This document shows, piece by piece, positions 24,009-33,490 of a stretch of DNA of 64,000 nucleotides. This DNA comes from Acidobacteriota bacterium (GTDB lineage: Bacteria > Acidobacteriota > Terriglobia > Bryobacterales > Bryobacteraceae), in the NCBI GenBank assembly GCA_029776225.1, contig JAKOTR010000022.1:1-64000 (forward strand), read 5' to 3'. Below the pieces are notes generated by a model. The model saw nothing but the letters and a program-made list of their open reading frames with translations. It ran no database searches and was not told the origin of the DNA. A program made the position numbers and the translations under genes. How positions within the stretch are numbered: position 1 is the stretch's first letter; every line of letters begins with the position of its first letter.

Positions 24009-25078
24009 AAAGCAAGAGCGCCGGTGCGAGCCTGATCACCGGCGGAGCGGGTTTTTTGGGCACGAACCTGGCGCTCCATCTGCTGTCCGCTGGACAGCGC
24101 GTGGTGATTTACGACAACCTCTCGCGCTCTGGCTCGGAGAAGAACCTGGCTTGGCTCCGGCGTCAGGCCGGAGACGCGCTGCGGGTGGTCGTGGGCGACA
24201 TACGCGACCGCTTCGCGCTGCGGGAGGCTGTTCGCGGCGTCGGCCGCGTTTACCATTTCGCCGCGCAGGTAGCCGTAACCACCAGCCTCCTCGACCCGGT
24301 TTCCGATTTCGAGGTGAACGCGCGCGGCACGCTGAACCTGCTCGAGGAGCTCCGGCGGCTCGACGAACCGCCCACGCTGATCTTCACCTCGACCAATAAG
24401 GTGTACGGCAGCCTGGCGGACCTCCCATTGCGCCGGGCTGGGAAGCGGTATCGCCCCCGGGATCCCGGCTTGGAAACCACCGGCATCAGCGAGGACCGCG
24501 TGCTGGACTTTCACAGTCCCTACGGCTGCTCGAAGGGCACGGCCGACCAGTACGTGCTGCTCTACGCCCGCGTGTACGGGTTGCCGGCGGTCGTCTTCCG
24601 GATGAGCTGCGTCTACGGCCCGCACCAGTACGGCACGGAAGACCAGGGGTGGGTGGCGCATTTTCTGATCCGCGCGCTCGAGCGCCAGCCCATCACCATC
24701 TATGGCGACGGCAGGCAGGTGCGCGACGTGTTGTTCGTCGACGATTTGATTGACGCGTTCGACCGGGCGCTGACGCACATCGAGACTGTGGCGGGCCACG
24801 CGTACAACATCGGCGGCGGCCCCACGAACACCATCAGTCTGCTGGAACTGCTGAGCCTGATCCGGGAGCTGACGGGCGAGCCGGCGCCGCCCGTGTTCGC
24901 ACCGTGGCGCACGGGAGACCAGCGCTACTACGTTTCCGATTTCAGCCGGTTTCAGGCCGCCACGGGGTGGGCGCCGCGCATCGGCGTAACCAAAGGCGTC
25001 ACCAGGCTGTACGAGTGGTTAGCCGAGGCGCGCGGGCTGCCGCGCAGGCGCGCCGCCGCGAGTAGGATGCCCGCATGA
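24005..25078 (+). CDS. NAD-dependent epimerase, CDP-paratose 2-epimerase-like
   Basis: A 357-residue extended SDR. Motifs: SLITGGAGFLGTNLALHLL, YDNLSRSGSEKNLAWL, YHFAAQVAVTTSLLDP, FTSTNKVYGSL, the catalytic SPYGCSKGTADQY and FRMSCVYGPHQYGTEDQGWVAHF. The pattern NKVYG ... YGCSKG ... YGPHQ.GTEDQGW is that of CDP-tyvelose/paratose epimerases rather than GalE. It would convert a nucleotide sugar for the glycosyltransferases downstream. Overlaps both neighbours by four bases. The CDP-sugar substrate is an inference; dedicated CDP-glucose genes are not present in the window. Confidence 0.82.
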   Translation: MKSKSAGASLITGGAGFLGTNLALHLLSAGQRVVIYDNLSRSGSEKNLAWLRRQAGDALRVVVGDIRDRFALREAVRGVGRVYHFAAQVAVTTSLLDPVSDFEVNARGTLNLLEELRRLDEPPTLIFTSTNKVYGSLADLPLRRAGKRYRPRDPGLETTGISEDRVLDFHSPYGCSKGTADQYVLLYARVYGLPAVVFRMSCVYGPHQYGTEDQGWVAHFLIRALERQPITIYGDGRQVRDVLFVDDLIDAFDRALTHIETVAGHAYNIGGGPTNTISLLELLSLIRELTGEPAPPVFAPWRTGDQRYYVSDFSRFQAATGWAPRIGVTKGVTRLYEWLAEARGLPRRRAAASRMPA

Positions 25079-26358
25079 AATATGCACTCGTCAATCCAAA
25101 CTGGACGTTTGACGGCAGCATTTATTTCGGGTGCCGCGAGCCGCACCTGCCGCTTGAGTACGGCTATGCCAAGGCGCTGCTGGAGCGCGCGGGCCACGAA
25201 GCCATCATCGTAGACGGGCAGCTCGAAGGTCTGTCCGGCGAGGAGATCCGCGCACGCGTCGCGCGCTTCCGGCCGGACTTTACCGTCATCACCACCGCGC
25301 CCAGCTACCTGTTCTGGCGCTGCGCTCCGCCCGAACTGAGGGTCCCGCGGGAGACAGCGGACCTCGTGCGCGGCTGCGGCGGCGTGCTGATCGGAATCGG
25401 CCCGCACGCCTCCACCACGCCGCGCGCGGCCCTGCGAAAACTCGGGCTGGATCTCGTCATCCTGGGCGAGCCGGAAGAGATTCTGCCGCAGCTCGGAGGC
25501 GACTGGAGCGGCGTGCCCTCCCTTTACCTACGGGAGAACGGTTCGGTAGCGGCGCCGGCCACCCCGCATGCATCCGACATGAAGGCGCTGCCCGCCCTGC
25601 GATGGCCAGACGAGATAGTCGCGCGGCACCATCATCACCATCATCGCTTCGACGCCGCGCCGCAAGGACCGGGCGCGGAGATGGAAGTTTCTCGGGGTTG
25701 CCCGTACCACTGCACCTTCTGCGCCAAAGAAAACTTTCGTACGGATTACCGCAAAAGGCCCCTCGGCGTGATTCTGGAAGAGCTGGAAAACTTCCTCTCG
25801 CAAGGGGTCGAGTACGTCTACTTCGTGGACGAAATTTTCCTTCCGGACAAGGCGTTGCTGGAAGCCTTGGCCGAAAGGCCCGTGAAGTTCGGCGTGCAGA
25901 CGCGCATCGACCTGTGGAAGCCGGAGATGCTTGAACTGCTGGGGCGTGCCGGGTGCGTTTCAATCGAGGCGGGGGTGGAAAGCATTTCCGAGGCCGGCCG
26001 CGAACTGCTCGACAAGAAAAGCAAGCTCACCACGGCGCAATTCACGGAGCGCCTGATTTACGCCAAGCGCTACGTTCCGTTTGTTCAGGCGAACCTGTTG
26101 GACGCCAAGGTAGACGACGCCGCCGAAATCGAGCAGTGGCGGGAGTTGCTGGGCCGCTTTGGCGTGTGGGCGAACCGTCCCGTGCCGCTGTTTCCCTATC
26201 CGGGATCACCCGATTACCGCAAGCGCTGGGGGATTCCCGACGATTGGGCCTGGGAGCGCGCGCTCGATTTCTACCTGAGGGAAAACCGCGAGTTCAGCGA
26301 CATACAGGAACCGCAGCCGCTGCCGATGTCGCAGCTCGAGCTGGGCTTGAGTGAGTGA
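25075..26358 (+). CDS. B12-binding-domain radical SAM protein
   Basis: A 427-residue protein with an N-terminal cobalamin-binding-like Rossmann region (1-150, ending VILGEPEEILPQL) and a radical SAM core whose cluster motif CPYHCTFC holds Cys 209, 213 and 216. Downstream YFVDEIFLPDK, VSIEAGVESISEAGR and VPLFPYPGSPDY are usual for this architecture. Such enzymes methylate or rearrange unactivated carbons. The classic DxHxxG cobalamin motif is not evident, so B12 may be bound base-off without it or not at all. Residues 184-191 contain six consecutive His. Coupled on both sides to glycan genes, so it probably modifies a sugar or lipid carrier; I recall similar proteins (TIGR04295-like) in rhizobial glycan clusters but cannot check here. 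Confidence 0.82.
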   Translation: MKYALVNPNWTFDGSIYFGCREPHLPLEYGYAKALLERAGHEAIIVDGQLEGLSGEEIRARVARFRPDFTVITTAPSYLFWRCAPPELRVPRETADLVRGCGGVLIGIGPHASTTPRAALRKLGLDLVILGEPEEILPQLGGDWSGVPSLYLRENGSVAAPATPHASDMKALPALRWPDEIVARHHHHHHRFDAAPQGPGAEMEVSRGCPYHCTFCAKENFRTDYRKRPLGVILEELENFLSQGVEYVYFVDEIFLPDKALLEALAERPVKFGVQTRIDLWKPEMLELLGRAGCVSIEAGVESISEAGRELLDKKSKLTTAQFTERLIYAKRYVPFVQANLLDAKVDDAAEIEQWRELLGRFGVWANRPVPLFPYPGSPDYRKRWGIPDDWAWERALDFYLRENREFSDIQEPQPLPMSQLELGLSE

Positions 26359-26364
26359 GGGGAA

Positions 26365-27462
26365 ATGCCGCCGCCTCGACGCATTCTGATGACCTCCGAC
26401 ACCGTGGGCGGCGTCTGGACATACGCGCTCGATTTGGCACGCGCGCTCACCCTGCGCGGCGTGACGGTAGGGCTTGCCACGATGGGACCGCCGCTCTCGC
26501 GCGAACAGCGCGATGACGCTCGCGGCATTCCATTGGTCGAATTATTCGAGAGCGCCTTCAAGCTGGAGTGGATGCCGGATGCGTGGGACGATGTGCGCCG
26601 CGCCGGCGAATGGCTGCTCGCACTCGAAGCGCGGCTCCAACCGGACCTGGTGCACCTGAACGGCTACGCGCACGCGGCGCTGCCGTGGCGCGCGCCGGTG
26701 CTCGCGGTGGGGCACTCCTGCGTTCTCTCCTGGTGGAGAGCGGTGAAGGGCTGCGAGGCGCCGGCGTCGTGGGACTGCTACCGCGAAGCCGTTTGGCGCG
26801 GGCTGGCCGCTTCGAAACTGGTGGTAGCGCCGTCGCGGGCGATGCTCGATGCGCTGGTGGAAAACTATCCCGGGGCGATCCGCGAGGCGCGCGTGATTCC
26901 GAACGGCCGCGATGCGGCGCTGTTCCAGCCCCGCGCGAAAAGCCCTTATGTGCTGGCCGCCGGCCGCCTGTGGGACGAGGGGAAGAACATCGCGGCGCTG
27001 GAGAGAGCGGCGGCGCGGCTGCCGTGGCCGGTGTACCTGGCGGGCGAACGCAGATCAGACGCGCGTCCCGCGCGCGGCGTCCGCTTTCTGGGGCCGCTGA
27101 GGCCGTTGGAGCTGGCGCATCATTACAGCCGTGCGGCCATCTACGCGCTGCCGGCGCGCTACGAACCGTTCGGTCTTTCCGTGTTGGAAGCGGCGATGTC
27201 CGGTTGCGCCCTCGTGCTTGGCGACATTCCCAGTTTGCGTGAGAACTGGAGAAACGCGGCCGTGTTTGTGTCCCCGGACGATTCGCGCGCTTTGACTCAA
27301 GCGCTTGTGCGGCTGATCTCGAACACCGGCCTGCGCCGCCGCCTGGGCGCCCGCGCCCGCATGCGCGCCCGCCGGTTCACGCATCACCGCATGGCCGAAG
27401 CCTATCTTTCGGCGTACCGCGAAATCTGCGCGGGCTCGGAGACCGCCACATGCGCATCGTGA
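26365..27462 (+). CDS. Glycosyltransferase family 4 protein
   Basis: A 365-residue GT-B retaining glycosyltransferase. The N-terminal half has TSDTVGGVWTYALDLARAL and DLVHLNGYAHAALPW. The C-terminal GT1 domain has VLAAGRLWDEGKNI, then the donor-phosphate signature ALPARYEPFGLSVLEAAMSGCALVLG-type E-x7-E (about 270-280). It works in the cytoplasm, adding a hexose from a nucleotide donor. GAGGGGAA precedes ATG 26365, six bases after the radical SAM stop; its 3' end overlaps the next gene by 13 bases. Acceptor and sugar unknown. Confidence 0.85.
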   Translation: MPPPRRILMTSDTVGGVWTYALDLARALTLRGVTVGLATMGPPLSREQRDDARGIPLVELFESAFKLEWMPDAWDDVRRAGEWLLALEARLQPDLVHLNGYAHAALPWRAPVLAVGHSCVLSWWRAVKGCEAPASWDCYREAVWRGLAASKLVVAPSRAMLDALVENYPGAIREARVIPNGRDAALFQPRAKSPYVLAAGRLWDEGKNIAALERAAARLPWPVYLAGERRSDARPARGVRFLGPLRPLELAHHYSRAAIYALPARYEPFGLSVLEAAMSGCALVLGDIPSLRENWRNAAVFVSPDDSRALTQALVRLISNTGLRRRLGARARMRARRFTHHRMAEAYLSAYREICAGSETATCAS

Positions 27463-28565
27463 TGTTCTACCACTCGCTGGTTTCGGACTGGAACCACGGG
27501 AACGCGCATTTTCTTCGCGGCATTGCGAGCGAACTCATGAGCCGGGAACACGAGGTGCGCATTTTCGAACCCGAGGACGGCTGGAGCTTGAAAAACCTCG
27601 TGGCGGATCACGGCGAAGCCGCCATCCGAGGTTTTCATCGGGCCTATCTGCAGCTTTCGAGCACGCGCTACCGGCTCGCCTCGCTCGACCTGGATGGGGC
27701 GCTCGAAGGCGCGGACCTGGTGATCGTCCACGAGTGGAACGAGCCCGAACTCGTGCGTATGGTGGGGGCGCACCGCGCGCGCAACCCGGGGTACCGGCTG
27801 CTGTTCCACGACACGCACCACCGGTCTGTAACCGATCGCGACCGCCTGCCTGTCGCCGGACTCGAACACTACGACGGCGTGCTGGCTTTCGGGCGCGCCG
27901 TCCGCGACCTCTACCTCAAGCGCGGCTGGGCGCGGCGCGCATGGATCTGGCACGAAGCGGCCGACACGCGCGTCTTCCGGCCCATCGAAGCGCAGCGCAC
28001 GGGAGACCTGGTCTGGATCGGCAACTGGGGCGACGATGAGCGCAGCGCGGAGATTCGCGAGTTCCTGATTGAACCGGCGCGTGAACTCGGCTTGAACGCT
28101 GAGGTCTACGGCGTGCGTTACCCGGAGGAGGCCCTCGCCGCGCTCGCGGAGGCCGGAATCCGGTATTGCGGCTGGGTGCCGAACTATGAGGTCCCCAACA
28201 TATTTGCCCGCTTCCGGGCCACCGTACACATACCGCGCAAACCGTACGTATCGGACCTGCCGGGGATTCCCACCATTCGCGTTTTTGAGGCGCTGGCCTG
28301 CGGCATCCCGCTGATTACGGCGCCCTGGGACGATTGCGAGCACCTGTTCACGCCGGGCAAGGACTACCTGGTGGCGCGCGACGGCTCCGAGATGAAGCGG
28401 CTTTTGCGCCGCGTGCTGTCGGACGGCGCGCTCTCCCGGGCGCTTGCCGGGCATGGTCTACAAACCATCCTGTCGCGCCACACCTGTGCGCACCGGGTGG
28501 ATGAGCTGATGCGGATTTTCGCCGAAGTGGCGGGCGCGCCCGCGGGAGCAGGAGCGGCGGTATGA
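27450..28565 (+). CDS. CgeB-like glycosyltransferase, first of three tandem copies
   Basis: A 371-residue GT-B-like protein. It begins MRIVMFYHSLVSDWNHGNAHF, followed by HEVRIFEPEDGWS and LVIVHEWNEPELV; the C-terminal half has DLVWIGNWGDDERS and GIPTIRVFEALACGIPLITAPW, the nucleotide-sugar binding region with a conserved Glu. The layout matches the CgeB/DUF3880-plus-GT1 family, linked with glycan and spore-coat maturation in other bacteria. It overlaps genes on both sides (13 and 4 bases). With the two following genes it forms a diverged paralogous trio, each perhaps adding a different residue. Confidence 0.78.
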   Translation: MRIVMFYHSLVSDWNHGNAHFLRGIASELMSREHEVRIFEPEDGWSLKNLVADHGEAAIRGFHRAYLQLSSTRYRLASLDLDGALEGADLVIVHEWNEPELVRMVGAHRARNPGYRLLFHDTHHRSVTDRDRLPVAGLEHYDGVLAFGRAVRDLYLKRGWARRAWIWHEAADTRVFRPIEAQRTGDLVWIGNWGDDERSAEIREFLIEPARELGLNAEVYGVRYPEEALAALAEAGIRYCGWVPNYEVPNIFARFRATVHIPRKPYVSDLPGIPTIRVFEALACGIPLITAPWDDCEHLFTPGKDYLVARDGSEMKRLLRRVLSDGALSRALAGHGLQTILSRHTCAHRVDELMRIFAEVAGAPAGAGAAV

Positions 28566-29647
28566 GAATTGCGTTTTTCGGATCGAGTCTGGTGTCGGCC
28601 TACTGGAATGGGGCGGCCACTTATTATCGCGGCATCATTCGCGCGTTGAACGCGCGGGGCCACGCGGTCACGTTTTACGAACCCGACGCCTATGAGCGCC
28701 AGCAGCACCGCGACATGGAAGACCCGGAGTGGGCGCGGGTCGTGGTGTACCCTGCGACCGAAGCCGGAGTGAGCCAGGCGCTCGATGAAGCGCGCGCGGC
28801 GGATGTGATCGTGAAAGCGAGCGGCATCGGCGTGCTCGACGAGTTTCTCGAAGCCACCGTGCCGGAAGTGAAGGCGCCGGGAAAGCTCGTCGTCTTCTGG
28901 GACGTGGACGCGCCGGCAACGCTCGACCGCGTCCGTGCGAACGAAGCCGACCCGTTCCGCCGCCTCATCCCGCGCTACGATTTCGTGCTGACGTACGGGG
29001 GTGGGCCGCCGGTCGTAGAGGCGTATGAAGCGTTGGGTGCGCGGCGGTGCGTCCCGGTGTACAACGCGCTCGATCCGGAGACCCACTTCCCCGCCCCTCC
29101 CGATCCGCGTTTCTCGGCCGATCTGGCGTTTCTCGGCAACCGTCTGCCGGACCGCGAGCGGCGCGTCGAAGAGTACTTTTTCGGCGCCGCCGCGGCAGCG
29201 CCCGCCGCACGCTTTTTGCTGGCCGGCGCGGGATGGGAAGACAAAAAACTTCCGGCCAACGTGCAATATCTTGGCCACCTTTACACGCGCGATCACAACG
29301 CGTTCAACTCGACCCCGCGGGCGGTGCTCAACATCAGCCGGGAGAGCATGGCGCGGTACGGCTACTCGCCGGCCACGCGGGTTTTCGAGGCTGCGGGCGC
29401 GGGCGCCTGCATCATCACGGATTCCTGGCAGGGACTGGAGCTGTTTCTCGAACCGGGGCGCGAGGTTCTGGTTGCGCGGCACGGCCGCGAGACGGCGGCG
29501 CACGTTCGCGAATTAACGCCGGCACGCGCGCGGGTTCTGGGGCAGGCGGCGCGGCGGCGCGTACTTGCCGAACACACCTACGCGCATCGCGCCCGGGACG
29601 TAGAGACGGTTATCGAAACCGGTTCCGTGAGGACGGCGCGGGTATGA
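28562..29647 (+). CDS. CgeB-like glycosyltransferase, second of three tandem copies
   Basis: A 361-residue homologue of its neighbours: MRIAFFGSSLVSAYWNGAAT at the start, HAVTFYEPDAYERQQHRD, FWDVDAPATLDRVR, DFVLTYGGGPPV, then DLAFLGNRLPDR and SRESMARYGYSPATRVFEAA-type GT1 donor region ending GACIITDSWQGLEL. The FxDxDxPxTL and GGGPPV stretches are shared with the third copy but not the first, so copies two and three are closer relatives. Four-base overlaps on both sides show tight coupling. Sugar specificity unknown. Confidence 0.8.
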   Translation: MRIAFFGSSLVSAYWNGAATYYRGIIRALNARGHAVTFYEPDAYERQQHRDMEDPEWARVVVYPATEAGVSQALDEARAADVIVKASGIGVLDEFLEATVPEVKAPGKLVVFWDVDAPATLDRVRANEADPFRRLIPRYDFVLTYGGGPPVVEAYEALGARRCVPVYNALDPETHFPAPPDPRFSADLAFLGNRLPDRERRVEEYFFGAAAAAPAARFLLAGAGWEDKKLPANVQYLGHLYTRDHNAFNSTPRAVLNISRESMARYGYSPATRVFEAAGAGACIITDSWQGLELFLEPGREVLVARHGRETAAHVRELTPARARVLGQAARRRVLAEHTYAHRARDVETVIETGSVRTARV

Positions 29648-30762
29648 GCGCTCCTCCCCTACGCATCGTGATCTGCGGGCTTTCGATCACCTCGTCGTGG
29701 GGGAACGGCCACGCTACGACCTACCGCGGGCTGGTCAGAGAGCTTGCCGCGCGCGGTCACGACGTGCTGTTTCTCGAGCGCGACGTGCCGTGGTATGCGG
29801 CGAACCGTGACCTGCCCGAACCGCCCTACGGCCGCACGGCCCTTTACTCCTGCCTGGAGGAATTGAAGGACCGCTTTTCCGGAGATGTGCGCGAGGCCGA
29901 CGTCGTCATCGTGGGGTCCTACGTGCCCGAGGGCGTCGCCGTGGGCGAATGGGTGACAACGGTCGCGCGCGGCAAGAAAGCGTTTTACGACATCGACACT
30001 CCGGTGACGCTGGCCAGGCTCCGGCGCGGCGAAAACGATTACCTTTCGCGCGAGTTGATCCCGCGCTACGACCTGTATCTTTCCTTTACGGGCGGCCCCA
30101 CGCTGGAGTGCCTGGAACGCAGATATGGCGCGCCGGTTGCTCGCGTGCTTTACTGCTCGACGGACCCGCTGGTTTATTATCCCGAGCAAAGGAAACCGGC
30201 TTGGGAGCTGGGCTATCTCGGCACGTACAGCGAAGATCGCCACCCGTCGCTGGAGCGGCTCATGCTGGAAACGGCACGGCGGTGGCCGGAAGGGCGCTTC
30301 GTGGTGGCCGGACCGCTCTATCCGGAAAACATCGAGTGGCCCGCTAACGTCGAGCGCATCGAGCACCTGGCGCCGCCCACGCACCGGGCGTTCTACAATT
30401 CCCAGCGCTTCACGCTGAACATCACCCGGGCGGACATGCGGCGGGCAGGCTTTTCTCCCAGCGTGCGCCTGTTTGAAGCGGCGGCCTGCGGCGTTCCGAT
30501 TATCAGCGACTGGTGGGTCGGGCTGGACCACATTCTGAAGCCAGGCAGCGAGATTCTGGTGGCGCGCACGGCCGCCGACACGCTGCGGTTCTTGCGTGAA
30601 CTGCCCGAGGAGGAGCGTCTGGCCATCGGGGAACGCGCCCGGAAACACGTGCTGGCCGAGCATACGGCCGCGCACCGGGCCGCACAACTGGAAGGCTATA
30701 TTCTCGCCGCTCTAAACGGCCACGCCGCTCGCCGGGCTTTTTGCCCCCCAAGTGAGTTCTGA
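29644..30762 (+). CDS. CgeB-like glycosyltransferase, third of three tandem copies
   Basis: A 372-residue homologue: [70 protein letters not shown], then ELGYLGTYSEDRHPSLERLM and RAGFSPSVRLFEAAACGVPIISDWW. The ATG at 29644 overlaps the previous stop by four bases; a much longer open frame upstream is only the shadow of that gene. It ends the operon; the next plus-strand gene has its own conserved promoter region. Confidence 0.82.
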   Translation: MSAPPLRIVICGLSITSSWGNGHATTYRGLVRELAARGHDVLFLERDVPWYAANRDLPEPPYGRTALYSCLEELKDRFSGDVREADVVIVGSYVPEGVAVGEWVTTVARGKKAFYDIDTPVTLARLRRGENDYLSRELIPRYDLYLSFTGGPTLECLERRYGAPVARVLYCSTDPLVYYPEQRKPAWELGYLGTYSEDRHPSLERLMLETARRWPEGRFVVAGPLYPENIEWPANVERIEHLAPPTHRAFYNSQRFTLNITRADMRRAGFSPSVRLFEAAACGVPIISDWWVGLDHILKPGSEILVARTAADTLRFLRELPEEERLAIGERARKHVLAEHTAAHRAAQLEGYILAALNGHAARRAFCPPSEF

Positions 30763-30813
30763 AAGCTGTCGGCCGATGTAAGACACAGCGGGCTGCCGGA
30801 TCCGGACAGAGCC

Positions 30814-30828
30814 GTCCCAAAATCGGAC
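30814..30828. promoter_or_regulatory. Activator-site-like dyad, copy A
   Basis: GTCCCAAAATCGGAC has GTCC/GGAC arms, and a further GGACA lies at 30804. Its centre is about 70 bases upstream of the -24 element, as in copy B, suiting an enhancer-binding protein site. Confidence 0.4.
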
Positions 30829-30890
30829 AATCCCAACCGCGCAACATATCCTAAGACTTGGCACCAAAAGGAATAATCGGCCGGAACAGT

Positions 30891-30906
30891 TGGCCGGAGA
30901 CTTGCG
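30891..30906 (+). promoter_or_regulatory. Sigma-54-like -24/-12 element, copy A
   Basis: TGGCCGGAGACTTGCG fits TGGC-N7-TTGC with correct GG-to-GC spacing. The predicted start site is around 30917, immediately before GTG 30918, which would make the message almost leaderless. A sigma-70 -10 (AATAAT at about 30872) with no good -35 is the alternative. Confidence 0.4.
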
Positions 30907-30917
30907 TACTCGTCTGT

Positions 30918-33415
30918 GTGTCCGATATCCGATTCGCACTCCGTACGCTTGCGCGGTCGCCTCTGCTCACCGCCGTCGTAATCCTTTCGCTTGGCTTGGG
31001 TGTGGGGGCGAATACTGCTATCTTTTCGTTCCTGAACCGGATCGTGCTCGCGTCGCTGCCGGTCGAAAAACCCGAGGAACTCGTGATTCTCACCTCGCCT
31101 CCCGAGTTCAAAGGCGGCATGTCTTCGACGGACAGTGCCGGCGACATGGAATCGATTTTCAGCTACCTGGCTTTCCGGAGGTTGGAAAAGCACGCCGAGG
31201 GAGTCCGGGGCGTGGCGGCATTCCGTCAGCTCGACGCGAACCTCTCTTACCGCAACCAGACCATCGACGGCGCCGCGATGGTGGTCTCCGGGAATTACTT
31301 TTCACTGCTCGGCGTGAAGTCCTGGATGGGCCGGTTGATTACGCCCGAGGATGACGTTCACGGGAACGGCCGCCCGGTCGTGGTGCTGTCGTACGCGTTT
31401 TGGCAGAACCGGCTCGGCGGCCAGCCGGAGGTGCTGAACCAGCCGCTCCGCGTGAACGGGCACGTCTTCACGATCGTGGGGGTCGCGCCCAAAGGCTTCA
31501 CAGGCACAACCTGGAGCCAGAATCCGGATGTTTTCGTCCCGCTCTGCTTCAAGCCGCTGATGACGCCCACCTGGAACGGCACACAGCGCTGGGACGAGTA
31601 CTGGCTGTACCTGCCCGGCTCCAGCCCGGAGTTTCGCGCGAGCAGGCGGAAGCCGCGCTCAATTCCGTCTATCGCGGGGTTGTGGAGGAGCAGGCCAGCA
31701 GCACGCAGAAAAACTGGCGTCCCGATGAGCTCGCGCGATTTCGTAATTCGAAGCTGACTCTGGTCGAGGGCAGCAAGGGACCGAGGCAGTCCCGGCAGGG
31801 GGCCCGGACCGCGCTGCTGATTCTCATGGCGTCCACCGCGCTTGTCCTGTTGATTGCGGTGGCGAATACCGCGAACGTGCTGCTGGCGCGGGCTGCGCAG
31901 CGCAAGAAGGAACTGGCGATCCGCACTGCCCTGGGCGCGGGCCGCGGCCGCCTGATGAAGCAGGTGCTCACGGAAGCCATGCTGCTGGCGCTGGCCGGCG
32001 GCGCGGCGGGCCTGCTCCTGGCTTTCTGGACCATCGAGCTGATCGTGGCGGCGGTCAGCGATGGCACGGCGCCCGCCGACCTCAACATGGGGATCGACTG
32101 GCGCGTACTCGGCTTCGCCCTCGGAATCTCGGTGCTGAGCGGGCTCCTCTGCGGTGTGTACCCGGCTTGGGAAGCGGCGCGCAGTGGGGTGGCGGAGGTG
32201 CTCAAGGATCAGTCCGGAAGCGTGTCGGCGACTCTGCGCGCGGCGCGCGTGCGCAAAGCCCTGGTCTGTGTTCAGGTGATGCTCTCGGCGCTGCTGCTGA
32301 TTCCCACCGGACTGTTTCTGAAAAGCCTGGTCAATCTGACGAGGGTCGATCTCGGCATGAACCAGGAAAACCTCATCACCTTCCGGATCTCGCCCGAACT
32401 CAACGGCTACAAGCCGGAGCAGAGCCGGGCATTGTTCGAACGCGCCGAAGAGCAGCTCGCCGCCATCCCGGGCGTGCGCAGCGTCAACACCTCGTTCGTG
32501 CCGCTGATCTCGGGCAGCAGTTGGGGCATGACCCTGACGGTCGAGGGCTATTCGCGCGACCCGAAGGCCGACCGGCACTCCATGCTCAACGTTGTCGGCG
32601 CAGGCTACTTCGGCAAGATGGGCATCCCGCTCATCAACGGGCGCGAATTCACCGAGCGGGACACCGCTGCGGCTCCGAAAGTCGCCATCGTCAACGAGAG
32701 CTTTGCGCGGCACTTCTTCGGAAACGGCAATCCGATCGGCCGCAAGTTCGCAGAGGGCATGAGCGATACCCTCGACATCGAGATCGTCGGAGTCGTAAAG
32801 GATACACACTATGCCGGCGTGAAGCAGAAACCGCCGCGCCTTTTTTACAGGCCCTGGCGGCAGGACGAGGACATCGGCGAAATCTCGTTCTATGTGCGCA
32901 CGGCGCTGCCGCCGGAACAGTTGATGCCGCAGGTGCGGCAGGTGATGAGGACGCTCGATCCGGATCTTCCACTGGAAGGATTCAGGACCTTCAAGGACCA
33001 GGTCACCAGGAGCCTGATAAACGACCGCCTCGTCCTGCATCTCTCGGTTGCGTTCTCGGTAGTGGCGACGCTGCTGGCGATGTTGGGTCTGTATGGCGTG
33101 ATGTCCTACAGCGTGACCCGCAGGACGCGCGAAATCGGCATACGGATCGCGATGGGTGCGACGTCCATGTCCATCCGCCGGATGGTGGCGCGCGAACTGC
33201 TCATGATGCTGGGCATAGGGCTGGCTCTGGGCGTTCCGGGCGCGGTCGCGCTGGCCCGGCTGGCCGAGAGCCAGTTGTTCGGCGTCAAGTCGTTCGATGC
33301 GGCGGTGGTGGCGGGCGCGGTCCTGGCGCTCACGCTGGCAGCGGCGGCGGCCGGTTACCTGCCCGCGCGGCGTGCCACCCGGATCAACCCGATTACCGCG
33401 TTGCGGTACGAGTGA
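30918..33415 (+). pseudogene. ADOP-type ABC transporter permease with a frameshift
   Basis: Two overlapping frames together give one full permease of about 830 residues. The first (30918 to about 31617) has DIRFALRTLARSPLL, a transmembrane start and a MacB-like periplasmic domain ending DEYWLYLPG. The rest (about 31617-33415) resumes LQPGVSREQAEAALNSVY, then two FtsX modules with RTALGAGRGRLMKQ and ENGIRIAMGA-like EIGIRIAMGAT, ending ARRATRINPITALRYE. One base appears missing near 31614-31620. GTG 30918 is the family start. No ATPase gene is adjacent, as usual for orphan ADOP permeases. A sequencing error is possible, because the downstream frame is otherwise intact. Confidence 0.8.
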
Positions 33416-33490
33416 GAGCACCGGACGCGTCCAAAGACCACACCACGGGTGCGCGCTATGCTGTGGACATGGCGTGGATTCGCGCCCTTT

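Larger units (their letters stand above)
30775..30910 (+). repeat. Duplicated promoter region, copy A
   Basis: About 135 bases strongly similar to 36379-36513. Conserved blocks are GATGTAAG, GCGGGCTGCCGGATCCG, CCGTCCCAAAA-CGGACAATCCCA and GGCCGGAACAGTTGGCC followed by GAGACTTGCGTA. Spacing between blocks differs by only one base. Confidence 0.85.

Noticed and set aside
25629-25649. Hexahistidine run as a cloning tag or vector contamination
   Set aside because: It is internal to a continuous, family-like protein in an intact operon, with no vector sequence around it.
29047-29643. Long N-terminal extension of the third CgeB-like gene
   Set aside because: It is out of frame within the second CgeB-like gene and has the Arg/Gly-rich composition of a shadow frame; ATG 29644 gives the family N-terminus.
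30858-30917. ATG at 30858 as start of the orphan permease
   Set aside because: It lies within the duplicated promoter region that is non-coding at the second locus; GTG 30918 begins the family-conserved N-terminus.
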